Source: JAJNPS01 sp046589965
GTDB lineage: Bacteria; Pseudomonadota; Alphaproteobacteria; Rhodobacterales; Rhodobacteraceae
DNA: 6,435 bases
Direction of reading: 5' to 3'
Assembly (NCBI GenBank): GCA_046589965.1
Contig: JBKJVF010000057.1
Coordinates: 1-6,435, forward strand
Below the pieces are notes generated by a model. That model had not been told where the DNA came from. It was given only the letters and a program-made list of their open reading frames with translations, and searched no databases. The position numbers and the translations under genes were made by a program. The first letter of the stretch is position 1, and each line of letters starts with the position of its first letter. This document shows, piece by piece, positions 1 through 6,435 of this stretch.

Positions 1-1542
1 AACGTGGTCATTGAGAAAAGTTTTGGTTCACCCGTGATCACCAAGGACGGTGTCACGGTCGCCAAGGAAATCGAACTGTCCGATAAGTTCGAGAACATGG
101 GCGCACAGATGGTCAAAGAAGTGGCCAGCCGCACCAATGACGAAGCTGGCGACGGCACCACTACCGCCACCGTCCTGGCGCAGGCCATCGTCAAGGAAGG
201 CATGAAGGCAGTCGCTGCCGGCATGAACCCGATGGACCTCAAGCGCGGCATCGACATGGCAACCGCCAAGGTCGTTGCAGCGATCAAGGCCGCCGCGCGC
301 CCGGTCAGCGACACCGCTGAAGTGGCCCAGGTTGGCACCATCTCCGCCAATGGCGAAGCTGAAATCGGCCGCCAGATCGCCGACGCGATGCAAAAGGTCG
401 GCAACGAGGGTGTCATCACCGTCGAAGAGAACAAGGGCCTTGAGACCACGACCGAAGTGGTTGAAGGCATGCAGTTCGACCGTGGCTATCTGTCGCCCTA
501 TTTTGTCACCAACGCCGACAAGATGATCGCAGATCTTGAGGATGCCTACATCCTCCTGCACGAGAAAAAGCTGTCCAGCTTGCAGCCGATGGTCCCGCTG
601 CTGGAGGCCGTCATCCAGTCGCAGCGCCCGCTGGTCATCATCTCCGAAGACGTCGAAGGCGAGGCTTTGGCCACACTGGTCGTCAACAAGCTTCGCGGCG
701 GGTTGAAGATCGCTGCCGTCAAGGCCCCGGGCTTTGGCGATCGTCGCAAGGCGATGCTGCAGGACATCGCCATCTTGACCGGTGGTCAGGTGATCAGCGA
801 TGATCTTGGCATGAAGCTTGAAAATGTCGGCATCGACATGCTCGGCCGCGCCAAGAAGATCTCGATCAACAAAGACACCACGACGATCATCGACGGCGCT
901 GGTGACAAGGCCGAGATCGAAGCCCGCGTGGCCCAGATCCGCACCCAGATCGAAGAAACTACCAGCGATTACGACAAGGAAAAACTGCAAGAGCGCGTGG
1001 CCAAACTGGCTGGCGGCGTTGCGGTGATCCGGGTTGGCGGCATGACCGAGATCGAAGTGAAAGAGCGCAAGGACCGCGTTGACGACGCGCTGAACGCAAC
1101 CCGCGCTGCCGTACAAGAAGGCATCGTGGTTGGCGGTGGCGTGGCACTGATGCAGGCGGCCCATGCGCTGGACGGCCTCAAGGGTGTAAACTCTGATCAG
1201 GACGCTGGCATCACCATCGTGCGTAAGGCACTTGAGGCTCCGCTGCGTCAGATCGCGCAGAATGCGGGTGTTGACGGTGCTGTTGTCGCGGGCAAGATCC
1301 GCGAAAGCAAAGACAAGACGTTCGGGTTCAACGCGCAGACCGAAGAATATGGCGACATGTTCAAGTTCGGCGTCATCGATCCGGCCAAGGTCGTGCGCAT
1401 CGCGCTGGAAGATGCAGCCTCGGTCGCATCCCTGCTGATCACCACCGAAGCAATGATCGCTGATCGTCCGGCCGACAAGGCCAATGGCGGCGGTGGCGGC
1501 GGCGGCATGGGCGGAATGGGCGGCATGGACGGAATGATGTAA
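1..1542 (+). CDS. groEL: 60 kDa chaperonin GroEL (5'-truncated by window edge)
   Basis: ATP-driven chaperonin subunit. Fourteen copies form the cytoplasmic double ring that folds proteins inside a cage capped by GroES. The frame is open from base 1, whose AAC codon aligns with Asn37 of E. coli GroEL, so 36 N-terminal codons are missing. The GTG at base 4 is an internal valine, not a start. From there it aligns to E. coli without net insertion up to at least Asp398. Key residues are present: the ITKDG motif with Asp52, GDGTTTAT with Asp87 (bases 151-153), apical substrate-binding Tyr199, Tyr203 and Phe204 (GYLSPYF, bases 484-504), catalytic Asp398 (bases 1084-1086) and the GGGVAL nucleotide loop. 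The C-terminus is a seven-glycine run followed by the usual Gly-Gly-Met repeats and ends in MM, giving about 549 residues in full, normal for the family. The visible part contains no cysteine. groES is expected just upstream, with any CIRCE or heat-shock promoter before it, but neither is in view. Identification is essentially certain. Confidence 0.98.
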   Translation, partial: NVVIEKSFGSPVITKDGVTVAKEIELSDKFENMGAQMVKEVASRTNDEAGDGTTTATVLAQAIVKEGMKAVAAGMNPMDLKRGIDMATAKVVAAIKAAARPVSDTAEVAQVGTISANGEAEIGRQIADAMQKVGNEGVITVEENKGLETTTEVVEGMQFDRGYLSPYFVTNADKMIADLEDAYILLHEKKLSSLQPMVPLLEAVIQSQRPLVIISEDVEGEALATLVVNKLRGGLKIAAVKAPGFGDRRKAMLQDIAILTGGQVISDDLGMKLENVGIDMLGRAKKISINKDTTTIIDGAGDKAEIEARVAQIRTQIEETTSDYDKEKLQERVAKLAGGVAVIRVGGMTEIEVKERKDRVDDALNATRAAVQEGIVVGGGVALMQAAHALDGLKGVNSDQDAGITIVRKALEAPLRQIAQNAGVDGAVVAGKIRESKDKTFGFNAQTEEYGDMFKFGVIDPAKVVRIALEDAASVASLLITTEAMIADRPADKANGGGGGGGMGGMGGMDGMM

Positions 1543-1563
1543 TCCATCCATCAGGGAATTTGG

Positions 1564-1592
1564 AAAGGGCGCCCCGCAAGGGCGCCCTTTTT
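1564..1592 (+). terminator. Rho-independent terminator of groEL
   Basis: A perfect 11-bp inverted repeat (AAAGGGCGCCC at 1564-1574, GGGCGCCCTTT at 1580-1590) encloses a 5-base loop, CGCAA. The run of five T at 1588-1592 overlaps the stem end. It begins 22 bases after the groEL stop codon. The convergent gene ends at 1628, and on the minus strand the same stem ends in TTTCC. It could therefore also stop transcription from the right, though with a weaker U tract. No separate hairpin with a T run is seen for the minus-strand gene. Confidence 0.93.
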
Positions 1593-1627
1593 ATTGATGA
1601 AAACCGGTTGATTTTCGCCTCCGCTGA

Positions 1628-3001
1628 CTATCCCGAAATGTTGCGCCTGCTGCGCCGAAAGGCCAGCAGAAGCGCCAAGATTCCCAAAAGGGCAAGGGCA
1701 CTGATTGCGCCCCACTTCACAGCGCCGACCGCCTGCCCGGTCGCGTTCATGGCAAGCGCGTCGTCATAACGGATGTAACTTGCCTTGACGCCTGCCATAG
1801 CGACAAATGTTGTCGCCAGCGTTATGCCCTGCCATGAACCTGATACTGCAAGGACCAGCGGAACCAGCCAGATCATGTACTCGCCCGAAAAGAACATCGA
1901 CGTGCATAGGAGAAGCGCAACTACGGAAAGACGCAAAGATGCCTGAAGCCGCAAGAGTTCTCCGCGTGCCAGATTTTTTGACGCGTAAAAGACTATCGCA
2001 AGCACCATGACGCCAGAAAGTAAAAGAAATGCAAGTCGCAGTTCAACGGACGTTGCGAGTAGAGAGCCAAACTCCCGGTTGTGAGAACCGAATGAAAAGG
2101 TTGCTTGTGAGGCGTCCATATATCCTAAGACGCTGCTAAGCAGCACAATCATCGATTCGGAGTGGGGCGGTCGCTGCGATGCAAATTCCAGATAACCTAA
2201 CAGATCTCTGGCTTGGCTGCCAAATGGTATCCAGAAAATGTGGGCCAGAGCGAATATTCCGACGGCGACAAGCGCCATCCTGCCAAAGACGCGCATTTGC
2301 GTGGCCACACTGCCTGGGGGCAAGAGAAATGGCAGCAGAAAGATCGGCCAAATCTTAATGCTGGCCCCTAGCCCGATCAGCAAAGCAGCAGTGTCGAGCC
2401 GCCCCCGCATGGCCTGACAAATACCCACTGCAACACAGACGGCAGCGAGCGCGTCAAATCGCGAGACGACCATGATACCCCCGACCAGATACAGCAAGAC
2501 AGGTGCACTCATCGCGGCGGCGACAAATCCGATGGTCGATGGTCCGCAGAGGCGCAAACTTGCCAGACTCGCCCAGACAGCGGCTAAAAAGGAGGCCGCC
2601 ATCAAGACATGATGAACAGTGCTGAAAGTCTGAAAGTCATTCGCTACAAGCGGGACGGCGGTAAAGTAGATCATTGCCCCAGGCGGATACTCCAGTACAA
2701 AGTCGCTATATGGTGCCTCTTGTCCGTTGGCACCGGCGGCATCGGGCAATGACGGCAAGTCGCCGATACGGTTATGGATCCACTCGTTGTAGCCTAGCGT
2801 CCAGTCCTTTCCAAGTACTCGGCCAGAGTATTCCCAGTAAAGTCGCTCTGAACCAAATGCATCGGTGTTAGCGAAAACGACGACCAGATAGGCGCAAAGA
2901 AGAGCGGTAGTCAAAAGGGACAATAGAAGCGCCCATCTGACCAGTCTGACGTTGGGATTTGTTTCAGTTCCGAGATTTAGGCGCAATAGGCCGTCAAACA
3001 T
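1628..3001 (-). CDS. GT-C fold membrane glycosyltransferase, GT87/DUF2029-like
   Basis: This 457-residue polytopic inner-membrane protein probably transfers a sugar from a polyprenyl-phosphate donor on the periplasmic side. Donor and acceptor are unknown. Hydrophobic segments lie near residues 22-43, 107-120, 130-150, 155-180, 184-197, 204-228, 240-258, 320-340, 356-368, 374-388, 392-405 and 428-447. The C-terminus is basic (FRRSRRN). Family-like motifs are YSDFVLEYPPG (98-108), RFDALAAV (181-188), GLGASIKIWP (210-219), a SES motif after QRPPH (276-283) and GEYMIWLVPL (373-382, resembling the QYLLWLLPL segment of GT87 proteins). Conserved acidic residues in the first large loop (50-104) are candidates for the catalytic base. 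The ATG is supported by a GAGG ribosome binding site (3011-3014) 9 bases upstream. The gene lies 105 bases downstream of the GT2 gene on the same strand and converges on groEL. Hand counts gave 29/60 and 31/60 G+C in two lines here, against 36/60 and 42/60 in two lines of the neighbouring GT2 gene, which suggests a different origin. The GT-C call is firm; the exact CAZy family is inferred from motifs. Confidence 0.82.
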   Translation of the reverse strand: MFDGLLRLNLGTETNPNVRLVRWALLLSLLTTALLCAYLVVVFANTDAFGSERLYWEYSGRVLGKDWTLGYNEWIHNRIGDLPSLPDAAGANGQEAPYSDFVLEYPPGAMIYFTAVPLVANDFQTFSTVHHVLMAASFLAAVWASLASLRLCGPSTIGFVAAAMSAPVLLYLVGGIMVVSRFDALAAVCVAVGICQAMRGRLDTAALLIGLGASIKIWPIFLLPFLLPPGSVATQMRVFGRMALVAVGIFALAHIFWIPFGSQARDLLGYLEFASQRPPHSESMIVLLSSVLGYMDASQATFSFGSHNREFGSLLATSVELRLAFLLLSGVMVLAIVFYASKNLARGELLRLQASLRLSVVALLLCTSMFFSGEYMIWLVPLVLAVSGSWQGITLATTFVAMAGVKASYIRYDDALAMNATGQAVGAVKWGAISALALLGILALLLAFRRSRRNISG

Positions 3002-3033
3002 TCAAATTTTCCTCAATAAAGTTCTGATGGAAA

Positions 3034-3062
3034 AGTCTATCTGCGATCAAGTATTCTGACAA
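3034..3062 (-). promoter_or_regulatory. Candidate sigma-70-type promoter for the GT-C gene
   Basis: On the minus strand, TTGTCA (3057-3062; 5 of 6 to TTGACA) is followed after exactly 17 bases by TAGACT (3034-3039; 4 of 6 to TATAAT). This lies in the AT-rich gap between the GT2 and GT-C genes. Transcription would start around 3027, giving a short leader of about 25 bases that includes the GAGG ribosome binding site at 3011-3014. The gap (3002-3106) shows no convincing terminator for the upstream GT2 gene, so read-through from that gene is also possible. This is inferred from motif match only. Confidence 0.4.
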
Positions 3063-3106
3063 TCTTGAAACGGATAGGTAGCGTTCGTGGAACACCCTGG
3101 GAAGAT

Positions 3107-5389
3107 TCAATCCGCCTCGGGCAATGCTTCGTCTTCGTCCGGGCCCTTGACCGTGAAAAAGAACCCCTCCGGCAGGTGGGGCGCCAGGGCGATGTCGTCG
3201 GGCACAACACTGGGGCCTGCGGCAAAGACTGCAGTGCCAAAGTGTTTCAGGCGGCGTGACAGGGTTTGCAATCGCGGCCCGGTCAGGTCGGCATAAAAGT
3301 CGGCATAGGCGGGTACCATGCGCAACTCGGCGATCTTGGCGCGGTGTGCTGCGACAGATTGTTCATGCGCCGCGCGGATATCGGGATCGGCCATCAGGCG
3401 GTCCCATTCGGCCTGCAGCAGCGGCAGGCGGGTCTGGATCGACCGGTCCTCGACGGCGTTGTGGTTCATGCGAAACCAGTAGGCCAACCCTTGATCACGA
3501 TCGGTATGATTGACGCGACCCCGGTCACGCTTGACCAGAAAGCTTTCGGCAGAACGCACAGCATAGTGGTTTAGCTGCACCCAGTCATAGCCATAGGTGT
3601 CAAGGCTGGACCGCCAGCCGTTGCGCAGCATCTTGGCGGGCATCGGGCGACCCGACCCGTTCAGCCACTTGACGGCGTCGCGCAAGGACGGCGTCAGGCC
3701 CTTGGGGCGGTGGACGCCCATCTTCTTGTAGACATCGAGGTTGCGAAACAGTGTCTTGAAGCCCCAGGCCTGATGCGGCTTGCGGATCAACTCCTGCGCG
3801 CAGAGGGCAAACTGGCTGATGACTAAGCTGTCGTCAAAGGGCTGCACATCGGCATTGCCGAACAGCCGCCACGTCATGCTGATCATGTTGGCACCCGGAT
3901 GCGCGCCTTCCATGGCGGCATAAAGCGTGGATAGGCGGCCATCACCCAGTTTGATGTTGATGAATTCGTCCACATCCATGCAGACGATCCAGCCTGCATC
4001 TTGCACCACGGGTTCGGATTCTGCAGCCTGCAGTGCCGCGTGCTGGGGCTTCAAGGCTCCCCCGGGTTTCCAGGGGTTCATGCGGTGCTGCACAAGACCC
4101 TTCTTCTGCAGCATCGACAGCATCGTGTCGGTGCCGTCGTTGCAGTCGTTGGTATAGACCAGCACATCATCAACACCGATGGCGCGATGCCAGGCCAGCC
4201 ATTCGAGGATGAAGGGGCCTTCGTTTTTCATGGTGGTGACGATGCAGGTGCGGGGGCTTGTCGCGCTACGGGCCTTTGCAACCGGCATGCGAACAGGCTT
4301 GTGGCCAAGGATGCCCGTTGCGGTTGCGAGTAGGGCCGGATCTTCGGTCAGGCCCGCCTTGGGGGCGAGTGCGGCACCGCCTGTCGATGGGACGCGCAAC
4401 GCCATGGCCCGCCAGAACATTAGCGTGTGATCTGGGTCAGGCTTGGCATAAGACACCCGCGCCAGTCGCCAGGTCTTGTCGAGCCCTGCAAGCTCCGGGG
4501 CGACGCCCCAGCGCGCCAGGTCGTGGTCGTGGCCGGCCAGTTTGCAGATATGGTCACCAAATTGCGGCGCGACCTCGTCGCGCAGTCGCCAAGGATAGAC
4601 GTGGCTGCCCTGAAGGGACACAACGCCCCGCTTGGCCAAAAGGCACAGATCAAACGCGCTGGGCGCGCCCTTGGCGCGCGGTGTCAAAAGATCGCAGACG
4701 TCAAGGCACAGGACCGCGCGCGCGCGAGTGAGAAACCACCACTTCGCCAGTTCCAGCACAAGTTCCTGATCAAGGGGGGCGAGCCAAGGGTCGTTGGCGG
4801 GCGGTGTCATGCGGTCCTTGCCCGGCGCGTCGGGGGCCAGCCAAAGCTGGTCTTCCCCGGGGCTGTCGGGTTTGCCCAGCGGGATACCCGGCGACATCAC
4901 GACGACGACCAGATCGGGCAAACCCCTCGTGGCGAGGGATGTGTGCAGCACGGTCGCAAAGGCCTTGCCGTCGTCCCCGTCTGGCGGCGCGCGGTCGATG
5001 ATCAGCGCCGCGTCAGCGCCGTGATGGGTTGCATGATACTGCAGCCAATCGGCGACACGTTCGGCCGGTTCCCGCAGGCGGGTTGCCAACAGGACATTGC
5101 GCCCGGCGAAAAGCGCGCATTCATCGGCACCGGGTGTCAGGGTCAGGGTGTCGGACCCAAGCTGCACCTGCGGTGACGGTCCTGCATCCTGCCCCACCAG
5201 CATGAAGCCCCCGGACACGCCGCGGACCTCGCGGATGGCCGAATTGCCCGCTTCAGGTGTCAGCGTCTTGGCCAGGGCGTCAAAGTCCGCGGGGTCGGTG
5301 CCGGTCGCGAAGAACGCGCGGTACGTCGGCGTGTTCCCTTGCCGCACCGCACCCAGCATCAGATGGCCGTTGATGCGCCGGGCTGCCAT
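3107..5389 (-). CDS. GT2-type (PF13704-like) glycosyltransferase with tandem GT-A-like domains
   Basis: Probable cytoplasmic nucleotide-sugar glycosyltransferase, 760 residues from the chosen ATG. The C-terminal domain (about 380-625) matches the PF13704-like GT2 group: TCIVTTMKNEGPFILEWLAW (381-400), VYTNDCNDGT (411-420), the metal-binding CMDVDEFINI (470-479, DVD at bases 3968-3976), GFKTLFRN (543-550) and NHYAVRSAESFLVKRDRG (607-624). Residues 98-335 look like a diverged second copy: NVLLATRLREPAERVADWLQ (98-117), ALIIDRA (128-134), AVLCLDVCDLL (225-235), VVSLQGSHVYPW (256-267) and RVSYAKPDPDHTLMFWRA (311-328). There DVD has become DVC, so this copy may be regulatory, acceptor-binding or inactive. 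Residues 1-97 are unassigned, and the tail is acidic (DEDEALPEAD). No signal peptide or clear membrane segment is seen. The start is uncertain: the frame is open to an ATG at 5614, but that extension (rich in Pro, His, Trp and Cys) does not look coding. The ATG at 5389 has AAGGTG 12 bases upstream. A TTG at 5437 has a better-placed AAGGA (5448-5452, spacing 10). The acceptor and sugar are unknown. It lies upstream of, and perhaps is cotranscribed with, the GT-C gene. Confidence 0.87.
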   Translation of the reverse strand: MAARRINGHLMLGAVRQGNTPTYRAFFATGTDPADFDALAKTLTPEAGNSAIREVRGVSGGFMLVGQDAGPSPQVQLGSDTLTLTPGADECALFAGRNVLLATRLREPAERVADWLQYHATHHGADAALIIDRAPPDGDDGKAFATVLHTSLATRGLPDLVVVVMSPGIPLGKPDSPGEDQLWLAPDAPGKDRMTPPANDPWLAPLDQELVLELAKWWFLTRARAVLCLDVCDLLTPRAKGAPSAFDLCLLAKRGVVSLQGSHVYPWRLRDEVAPQFGDHICKLAGHDHDLARWGVAPELAGLDKTWRLARVSYAKPDPDHTLMFWRAMALRVPSTGGAALAPKAGLTEDPALLATATGILGHKPVRMPVAKARSATSPRTCIVTTMKNEGPFILEWLAWHRAIGVDDVLVYTNDCNDGTDTMLSMLQKKGLVQHRMNPWKPGGALKPQHAALQAAESEPVVQDAGWIVCMDVDEFINIKLGDGRLSTLYAAMEGAHPGANMISMTWRLFGNADVQPFDDSLVISQFALCAQELIRKPHQAWGFKTLFRNLDVYKKMGVHRPKGLTPSLRDAVKWLNGSGRPMPAKMLRNGWRSSLDTYGYDWVQLNHYAVRSAESFLVKRDRGRVNHTDRDQGLAYWFRMNHNAVEDRSIQTRLPLLQAEWDRLMADPDIRAAHEQSVAAHRAKIAELRMVPAYADFYADLTGPRLQTLSRRLKHFGTAVFAAGPSVVPDDIALAPHLPEGFFFTVKGPDEDEALPEAD

Positions 5390-5690
5390 TGACCGGTGAA
5401 GCACCTTGGGTCCGGGGGTCTTTTGCTGTGCGGCCAAGACGGGTGGGTCCTTGTGGCGGATGTGCGGCCAGATGATCGGCTGTAAGCAGGCAGACCGTGG
5501 CGCGCCCATTCCTAAACACAACACTTGCGGTTGCGCCAGTGCGGGCGCGCCTGTCCCCCATGCGGGTCGGTCCGGCATGTGGCGAGGACGGCACCAGGCC
5601 GCGACCGAGGGCAAGCCGCAGCGCTACGGATCGTGACTGACCCTAGAATCTGCGCCTCCCCTGTGGCAAGCAGAAGCTGCCGACGCCGAT
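5390..5690. other. Divergent intergenic region between the GT2 and GT61 genes
   Basis: About 300 bases separate the divergent starts. Reading frames cross it on both strands, but their translations are rich in Pro, His, Arg, Cys and Trp and resemble no known family, so I treat it as non-coding. Both promoters should lie here. On the plus strand, TAGAAT at 5644-5649 (5 of 6 to TATAAT) sits about 40 bases before the GT61 start, but no acceptable -35 box lies 16-18 bases upstream. On the minus strand I found no good promoter pair. No operator-like inverted repeat or riboswitch is recognised. Part of it may be coding if the GT2 gene starts upstream of 5389, for example at the TTG at 5437. Confidence 0.5.
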
Positions 5691-6435
5691 ATGGAGACTT
5701 CGTTCGTGGATGATCTGCAGGACGCGATGCATGCCCCAAGCCCCGAAGGTGGCTGGTCGACGCGCATCCTGTCGCTGAAAGATGCGGTCGTGGTACCGCC
5801 CCGCGATACCAGCATGATCCAGCCTTCGGGCGTTTTTGGTGCAAGCGGAGGCTATGTCCACGAGGCGGTGTTGTGGCGTGACCGCCAACTGATGGTCCCG
5901 ACGGACCTGCCCGGGGTCAGCGAACATCTGGCCGGGCGCTGGATCTGGGGCGGCGTCCTGCTGAACCATTTCGGCCATTTCCTGACTGAAAGCACTGGGC
6001 GTCTATGGGCGATCGACGCGGTAAAGGGCCATGTCGACGGTCTTGTCTTCATGTCCAAGCGCGAAGGCGGGGCCGAGGGTGTGGTCAAGGAGTACCACAA
6101 GATCTTCATGGATCTGATGGGCGTCACCCTGCCGATCCGGATCATCGCCGAGCCTACCCGTGTGGATCTATTGGAAGTGCCAGGGCAGGGGTTCGGCATC
6201 GGACCGCTTGCACAGGGTACAGAACCGTTTCGGCGGTTCGTGCAATCGCGGTTTGCCAAGTCAGAGCCGCCTGCGGGACCAAGTCGGCTTTATATCTCGC
6301 GGTCGGAACTTGGGGCGCTGCGCGGTGGCATCCTGGAGGAAACGCGGCTTGAAACCCATCTTGCCGCCTGCGGGTATGAGGTTTTCCACCCCCAAAAGCA
6401 CCCGATGCCCGAACAGATCGCGCGTTACAAAGCGG
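5691..6435 (+). CDS. GT61 (DUF563) family glycosyltransferase, 3' end beyond window
   Basis: This is a probable cytoplasmic glycosyltransferase of surface polysaccharide synthesis, of the PF04577/GT61 family. Its frame stays open to the right edge: 248 full codons plus one base, roughly the N-terminal two thirds of a protein usually 350-400 residues long. Recognisable segments are EGGWSTRIL (19-27), DAVVVPPRD (31-39), SGVFGASGGYVHEAVLW (46-62), the characteristic GGVLLNHFGHFLTESTGRLW (87-106), SRLYISRSELGALRGGILEE (198-217) and EVFHPQKHPMPEQIARYKA (230-248). The C-terminal part, where this family usually has its conserved Gly-His-Gly-Ala-like motif, is beyond the window. I chose the ATG at 5691, but it lacks a clear ribosome binding site. 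The in-frame GTG at 5706 has GGAG at 5693-5696, spaced 9 bases, and would remove only five residues. The upstream in-frame stop is TGA at 5634-5636. It is transcribed divergently from the GT2 gene. The sugar and linkage cannot be deduced. The family call is strong; the start is uncertain. Confidence 0.85.
   Translation, partial: METSFVDDLQDAMHAPSPEGGWSTRILSLKDAVVVPPRDTSMIQPSGVFGASGGYVHEAVLWRDRQLMVPTDLPGVSEHLAGRWIWGGVLLNHFGHFLTESTGRLWAIDAVKGHVDGLVFMSKREGGAEGVVKEYHKIFMDLMGVTLPIRIIAEPTRVDLLEVPGQGFGIGPLAQGTEPFRRFVQSRFAKSEPPAGPSRLYISRSELGALRGGILEETRLETHLAACGYEVFHPQKHPMPEQIARYKA

Noticed and set aside
1486..1530. GGC-rich short repeat at the groEL 3' end
   Set aside because: It encodes the normal glycine- and methionine-rich GroEL tail, not an independent repeat element.
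28..1551. 507-codon open frame on the minus strand covering almost all of groEL
   Set aside because: Its translation is rich in His, Asp and Cys with no recognisable family. It is the expected antisense shadow of a highly expressed gene with strong G/C third-position bias, and groEL on the other strand is certain.
4427..5176. 249-codon open frame on the plus strand
   Set aside because: It is antisense to the GT2 protein, whose motifs are clear on the minus strand. The translation matches no family I know, and no ribosome binding site was evident.
5406..5636. 76-codon plus-strand frame in the divergent region
   Set aside because: The translation is rich in Cys, Gly and Arg and has no recognisable motif. 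It has no clear ribosome binding site.
5512..6259. Minus-strand open frames of 110, 111 and 135 codons at the right end
   Set aside because: They overlap the GT61 coding sequence, which has strong family motifs on the plus strand. Their translations are low-complexity shadows.
1..6435. CRISPR array, insertion sequence, tRNA, phage attachment site or riboswitch
   Set aside because: Reading both strands, I found no regularly spaced repeats, transposase motifs, terminal inverted repeats, tRNA cloverleaf or known riboswitch pattern.

Overview
The window looks like chromosomal DNA of a GC-rich alphaproteobacterium, most likely a member of the Rhodobacteraceae (Roseobacter-type). This rests on the GroEL sequence, the strong G/C preference at third codon positions in most genes, and the presence of a PF13704-type GT2 glycosyltransferase beside a GT61 (DUF563) glycosyltransferase, a pairing I associate with that family. 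The genus cannot be fixed from the sequence alone.

Layout. (1) Bases 1-1542, plus strand: groEL, lacking only its first 36 codons (E. coli numbering), which lie before the window. A strong intrinsic terminator follows at 1564-1592. (2) Bases 1628-3001, minus strand: a multi-pass membrane glycosyltransferase of the GT-C type (GT87/DUF2029-like), converging on groEL. It is clearly less GC-rich than its neighbours. (3) Bases 3107-5389, minus strand: a large cytoplasmic GT2-type glycosyltransferase. It appears to carry two related GT-A domains in tandem, the first with an altered DxD motif. (4) Bases 5390-5690: a gap of about 300 bases between divergent genes, probably holding both promoters. (5) Bases 5691-6435, plus strand: the N-terminal 248 codons of a GT61-family glycosyltransferase that runs off the right edge.

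How the genes fit together. groEL is a housekeeping chaperonin gene, closed off by its terminator and probably unrelated to the rest. The other three genes encode glycosyltransferases of three unrelated types (GT-C membrane, GT2/GT-A soluble, GT61). They probably belong to a surface-glycan locus (capsule, exopolysaccharide or lipopolysaccharide decoration) that continues to the right. The GT2 gene and the GT-C gene run in the same direction 105 bases apart, but a promoter-like pair in the gap suggests the GT-C gene may have its own promoter.

I see no tRNA, rRNA, CRISPR array, insertion sequence, attachment site or replication origin. The most unusual item is the two-domain GT2 protein. I do not see convincing evidence of a wholly new system.
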